This document shows positions 6,244 through 8,616 of a stretch of 8,616 nucleotides of DNA, piece after piece. The DNA comes from Acidilobaceae archaeon (GTDB lineage Archaea; Thermoproteota; Thermoprotei_A; Sulfolobales; Acidilobaceae): positions 1 to 8,616 of the forward strand of contig JALSQL010000112.1 in NCBI GenBank assembly GCA_026985435.1, written 5' to 3'. The notes beneath the pieces are model-generated. The model was not told the DNA's origin. It saw only the letters and a program-made list of their open reading frames with translations, and searched no databases. The translations under genes were made by a program, and so were the position numbers. Within the stretch, counting starts at the first letter, position 1, and the number at the start of each line of letters is the position of its first letter.

Positions 6244-7960
6244 GCTTCCTCACCCTCACGAGGAGGGGGTGGGGGCTGGGGTTCATCTGGCCGACGACTA
6301 TCGCCACCCCCCTCTCCATCGTGGTGAGCCCCCTGCCGAGGCCGCCGCCTACTCCGCCCGTCACGTTCTCCACGAAGGAGACGTCGGCGGGGGCGACGCG
6401 GTGGATTATGAAGGTGTTCACCATGTTGAGTATCGTCGGGTCGACGTAGCGGGGCCTCTGGGTGACCAGCGCCAGGGCGAGGCCGAACTTCCTCCCCTGC
6501 GTGGCCACCAGGGAGAGGACGTTCCTGGCCACCGAGTAGCCTATGGGGTACTGGGACAGGTTGGGGGCGAAGTTCTGGGCCTCCTCGAGAACGAAGAGGA
6601 GCACCCTACCCTCCCCGGAGCCCTCGACCTTGTAGCGGACGAACTTGTCGAAGAGGAGCCTCGCCGTGTAGTAGACTATGAACTGCTTGAGGGAGAGCCC
6701 CGCCCCAGTAGCGCCCTCGAGGCCCAGGTCGAGCAGCGCCATCTTCGGCCTCCCGGGCTCGGTTAGGTCGTCGACGAACTCGCCCCCGAACATGTGGGGG
6801 TACCCCGGGTCTACGAGCCCGAACCTAGAGAGCTGCCCGGCGAAGTTGGCCAGCTGCCTCCTGACGGCGGCGGCCGTCCTGCCGTCCACCCGGCCGGCCT
6901 CGACGTCGGCCTCGACAACCCTGAGGAGGGCCTCGAGGCTCCGCTCGCTCTGGAAGACCCTGTTGAAGTCCGGCCTCCCCGGCCTCCTGGGGTCGCAGGG
7001 GAGGCCCTCCCCGCAGAGCCTCTCCCAGTCGGAGAGCAGCCTCTCCAGGTAGGTCTGCTGGAGGGCGGAGGACTCGCTGGGCCCGCGCCTGTAGAGGGTC
7101 ACTATAGCGTCGGCGAGCTCGTGGCCGTCGAGCTCGTTCAGGTCGAGCACCAGCCTGCGCTGCTCCGCCCTGTAGTGGCCGGGGGCCCCGCCCCTCTCCG
7201 CCATGCTGCCCCCGAGGACCAGCCTGTAGACCCTAGCGTAGCCCCCCGCTATGTCGTGGTACCTGTAGAAGTCCACGTAGTCCCCGTTCACGTCCGCCAC
7301 CAGCACCGGCACGGGGCCCCCGAGCCGGGCTATCCCCACGTCCGCCTCCCTCTTGGCCGCGAGCTCCTCCAGGACCACCCCCACAGTGTTGGACTTCCCC
7401 GAGCCGGTGGTGCCCAGCACCGCGAGGTGCATGGTGAGCGCCCTCAGGTCGAGGTAGGCCCTGTACCCCCTACCCTCGTAGCCCAGCAGGAACCCGAGGG
7501 GCAGCAGGTGCGGCGGCGCCCCGCCCTCGAGGTCCGGCCTAGCCCCCAGTATCCCCTCGAGCACCTCCGGACCCACGAGGTAGACGTGGGCCCCAGGCCT
7601 CGGCGGCCTCCTCACAGCCTCGGGGGGCGCCCCCGGCTGGGGGACCAGGGCGACGGCCCTCGCCCTACCCCTGAGGTACCGCCTCGCCGCGAGGCCCTCG
7701 GGTATGCGGCGCCCCCGCCTCACCGAGGCTATCCAGACGTCGCCCTCCTCGTAGAACTCGTGGTAGTACCGGAGCCCCTCCACAACCGCCACCACCAGCC
7801 CGTCATCGGAGCTGGCGGCCACGTACATGCCCTCGCTCACCGCGCCCTCCGAGCCCTCCAGGACGACGAAGTCGAACCTCCTAGCCGTGGCCCCCGAGAG
7901 GACCACACCCACGGCCTCGCGGCCACTCAAAAGCCCGCACCCACCCCGCCCGGGGGGCAC
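6215..7960 (-). CDS. herA: HerA-type DNA translocase ATPase
   Basis: HerA (HerA/FtsK superfamily) is a hexameric ring ATPase that moves along double-stranded DNA and drives the NurA nuclease. This 581-residue protein, somewhat longer than typical HerA (about 500), shows a beta-rich N-terminal HAS-barrel-like region (about 14-110), Walker A GTTGSGKSN (183-191, Lys189), the post-A motif ADVNGDYVDF (222-231), Walker B VLLFVLEEAQNFAP (453-466, Glu459-Glu460), and the family signature GRKFGLALALVTQRP (489-503, with probable Arg finger Arg490) followed by a VDPTILNMVNTFIIHRV helix-strand. In common HerA the post-A motif is near DPHGEY; here it is DVNGDY. It begins with GTG at 7960, about 24 bases from a TATA box, so it is probably leaderless; a TTG at 7930 (codon 11) is an alternative. 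It lies 45 bases after the Cys-rich gene and overlaps the giant ATPase gene. The family is certain; a role beyond general repair is inferred. Confidence 0.95.
   Translation of the reverse strand: MPPGRGGCGLLSGREAVGVVLSGATARRFDFVVLEGSEGAVSEGMYVAASSDDGLVVAVVEGLRYYHEFYEEGDVWIASVRRGRRIPEGLAARRYLRGRARAVALVPQPGAPPEAVRRPPRPGAHVYLVGPEVLEGILGARPDLEGGAPPHLLPLGFLLGYEGRGYRAYLDLRALTMHLAVLGTTGSGKSNTVGVVLEELAAKREADVGIARLGGPVPVLVADVNGDYVDFYRYHDIAGGYARVYRLVLGGSMAERGGAPGHYRAEQRRLVLDLNELDGHELADAIVTLYRRGPSESSALQQTYLERLLSDWERLCGEGLPCDPRRPGRPDFNRVFQSERSLEALLRVVEADVEAGRVDGRTAAAVRRQLANFAGQLSRFGLVDPGYPHMFGGEFVDDLTEPGRPKMALLDLGLEGATGAGLSLKQFIVYYTARLLFDKFVRYKVEGSGEGRVLLFVLEEAQNFAPNLSQYPIGYSVARNVLSLVATQGRKFGLALALVTQRPRYVDPTILNMVNTFIIHRVAPADVSFVENVTGGVGGGLGRGLTTMERGVAIVVGQMNPSPHPLLVRVRKRAHHDVAGA
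6250..6254 (-). promoter_or_regulatory. Ribosome binding site of the giant ATPase gene, within herA
   Basis: GGTGA read on the minus strand lies 6 bases before the GTG at 6243, inside the last codons of herA. It favours this start over the in-frame GTG at 6204 (codon 14), which has no such site. Its place inside herA suggests that ribosomes finishing herA re-initiate here, which would couple the two proteins. Confidence 0.65.
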
Positions 7961-7981
7961 CCTCCAGCGGCCGCCTGAGCC

Positions 7982-7989
7982 TAATAAAA
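7982..7989 (-). promoter_or_regulatory. TATA box of herA
   Basis: Read on the minus strand, TTTTATTA is the only AT-rich block in this GC-rich surrounding and lies in the 45-base gap before herA. Archaeal transcription starts about 25 bases downstream of the TATA centre, here about 7960, which is the first base of the herA GTG. That predicts a leaderless mRNA, common for first genes of crenarchaeal operons. No purine-rich BRE is seen upstream of it. Confidence 0.55.
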
Positions 7990-8005
7990 GGGGGTGGGGT
8001 GGGGG

Positions 8006-8616
8006 CTAGCCCGCCCTGCACTCCGGCCCCGCTAGAGCCCTCTCCAGGTAGCCGACCAGCTCCCGCAGCCTCCCGTAGGCTGCGGCGAGCTCCTGGAGCC
8101 TGCAGCGGCTGTCCCCCGGGTTCTCCAGGCAGTACTCCAGCCAGGCGCCCTCGTACTCCTCCGCAGCGTCCCCATCGTAGCCGGGCTCCCCGGAGCCCCC
8201 GCCCCCACCCGGCGGCCAGGGCGCCAGGCCCCGCTCCACCAGCATCCTACCCAGCTCCTCGCACAGCCTCTCCCCCGAAGCCAGCGCGGCCAGGACCGCC
8301 GCCCCGGACTCCACCGCCAGCCCCGCCACCCTATGCGCTAGAATGTTCAGGCAGCTCCTCAGGGCGTCGCAGACCAGGCTGCACCTGTCCCACCCGTCGG
8401 CCGCCTCCAAGTACTCCACCTCCAGCCCCCTCCACCTGCCGCCGGCCAGCTCCCCCTCGAGCATCGACAGGCACGCGCCCGCGACCGGCTCGCCGGCCAG
8501 CCCCCCCAGCAGCCGGGCAGCAGCGACGCTTGCAACGACCGCCAGGGCGTCCCTGCAGCTCCACCCCAGCCTCGCCCACTCCAGCCTCCACACAGGCTCC
8601 GAGCCGCCGTAGCTCG
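8006..8616 (-). CDS. Unknown Cys-rich helical protein, N-terminus outside window
   Basis: This gene is not recognised. The frame ends at TAG (8008-8006) and stays open to the window edge at 8616, so the GTG at 8593 may be internal; only a poor GGAG lies before it. The visible part (about 203 residues) is predicted mostly alpha-helical, rich in Ala, Leu and Glu, with a Gly-rich acidic linker (about 129-147 counted from the GTG) before a final charged helical pair. It has nine cysteines (13, 41, 71, 75, 81, 111, 155, 164, 192 in that numbering), a high number, including a C-x3-C-x5-C run. No zinc-finger pattern, P-loop, nuclease motif or signal peptide is seen. The cysteines may form disulfides, which are common in proteins of hyperthermophilic Crenarchaeota. 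It is the first visible gene of the leftward cluster, 45 bases before herA, so it may belong to the same system; herA has its own promoter, which weakens that link. Confidence 0.65.
   Translation of the reverse strand, partial: SYGGSEPVWRLEWARLGWSCRDALAVVASVAAARLLGGLAGEPVAGACLSMLEGELAGGRWRGLEVEYLEAADGWDRCSLVCDALRSCLNILAHRVAGLAVESGAAVLAALASGERLCEELGRMLVERGLAPWPPGGGGGSGEPGYDGDAAEEYEGAWLEYCLENPGDSRCRLQELAAAYGRLRELVGYLERALAGPECRAG

Noticed and set aside
6794..7978. 394-codon open frame on the plus strand opposite herA
   Set aside because: It is antisense to a clear HerA with all motifs in order; its own translation is rich in Pro, Gly, His and Arg and has no recognisable fold.
7990..8005. G-rich tract between herA and the Cys-rich gene as a quadruplex
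   Set aside because: Only three G-runs of four or more are present, so a standard four-run quadruplex is not supported.

Overview
The window reads as high-GC thermophilic archaeal DNA, most likely from a hyperthermophilic crenarchaeon (Thermoproteota, Desulfurococcales-like). The reasons are a HerA/NurA pair, a type III-B-like Cmr (Cas RAMP) protein, GGTGA ribosome sites, GTG starts, heavy AGG use for Arg, an archaeal-type TATA box and no bacterial -35/-10 or T-run terminators. The organism call is inference. There are five protein genes; the two outermost run off the window. No tRNA, rRNA, CRISPR array or insertion sequence is visible, and no stretch over 300 bases lacks a gene.

Layout, left to right. 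(1) Bases 1-770, + strand: the C-terminal part of a Cmr1-like RAMP protein, clearly lower in GC than the rest. (2) A 74-base gap, then nurA (845-2023, +), a divergent NurA 5'->3' nuclease. (3) Tail-to-tail with it, sharing a CTAG in which both stop codons lie, is the end of a leftward cluster read from the right edge: a Cys-rich unknown protein (8616-8006, 5' end missing), herA (7960-6215, HerA-type hexameric DNA translocase) and a very large gene (6243-2020) for a 1407-residue AAA+ ATPase with a long C-terminal coiled coil and a probable C-terminal winged helix. herA and the large gene overlap by 29 bases and look translationally coupled; herA has its own TATA box and may be leaderless.

How they may work together. 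HerA and NurA are known partners: HerA pumps DNA into the NurA nuclease during double-strand-end resection, usually encoded with Mre11 and Rad50. Here neither mre11 nor rad50 is present; their place is taken by an unfamiliar giant AAA+/coiled-coil protein, and the set lies beside a type III CRISPR effector gene. The simplest reading is a dedicated, paralogous HerA-NurA nuclease machine with its own large ATPase subunit, plausibly a DNA-targeting defence or DNA-end-processing system in a defence island. The domain identities of HerA and NurA are well supported; the system-level function is inference.
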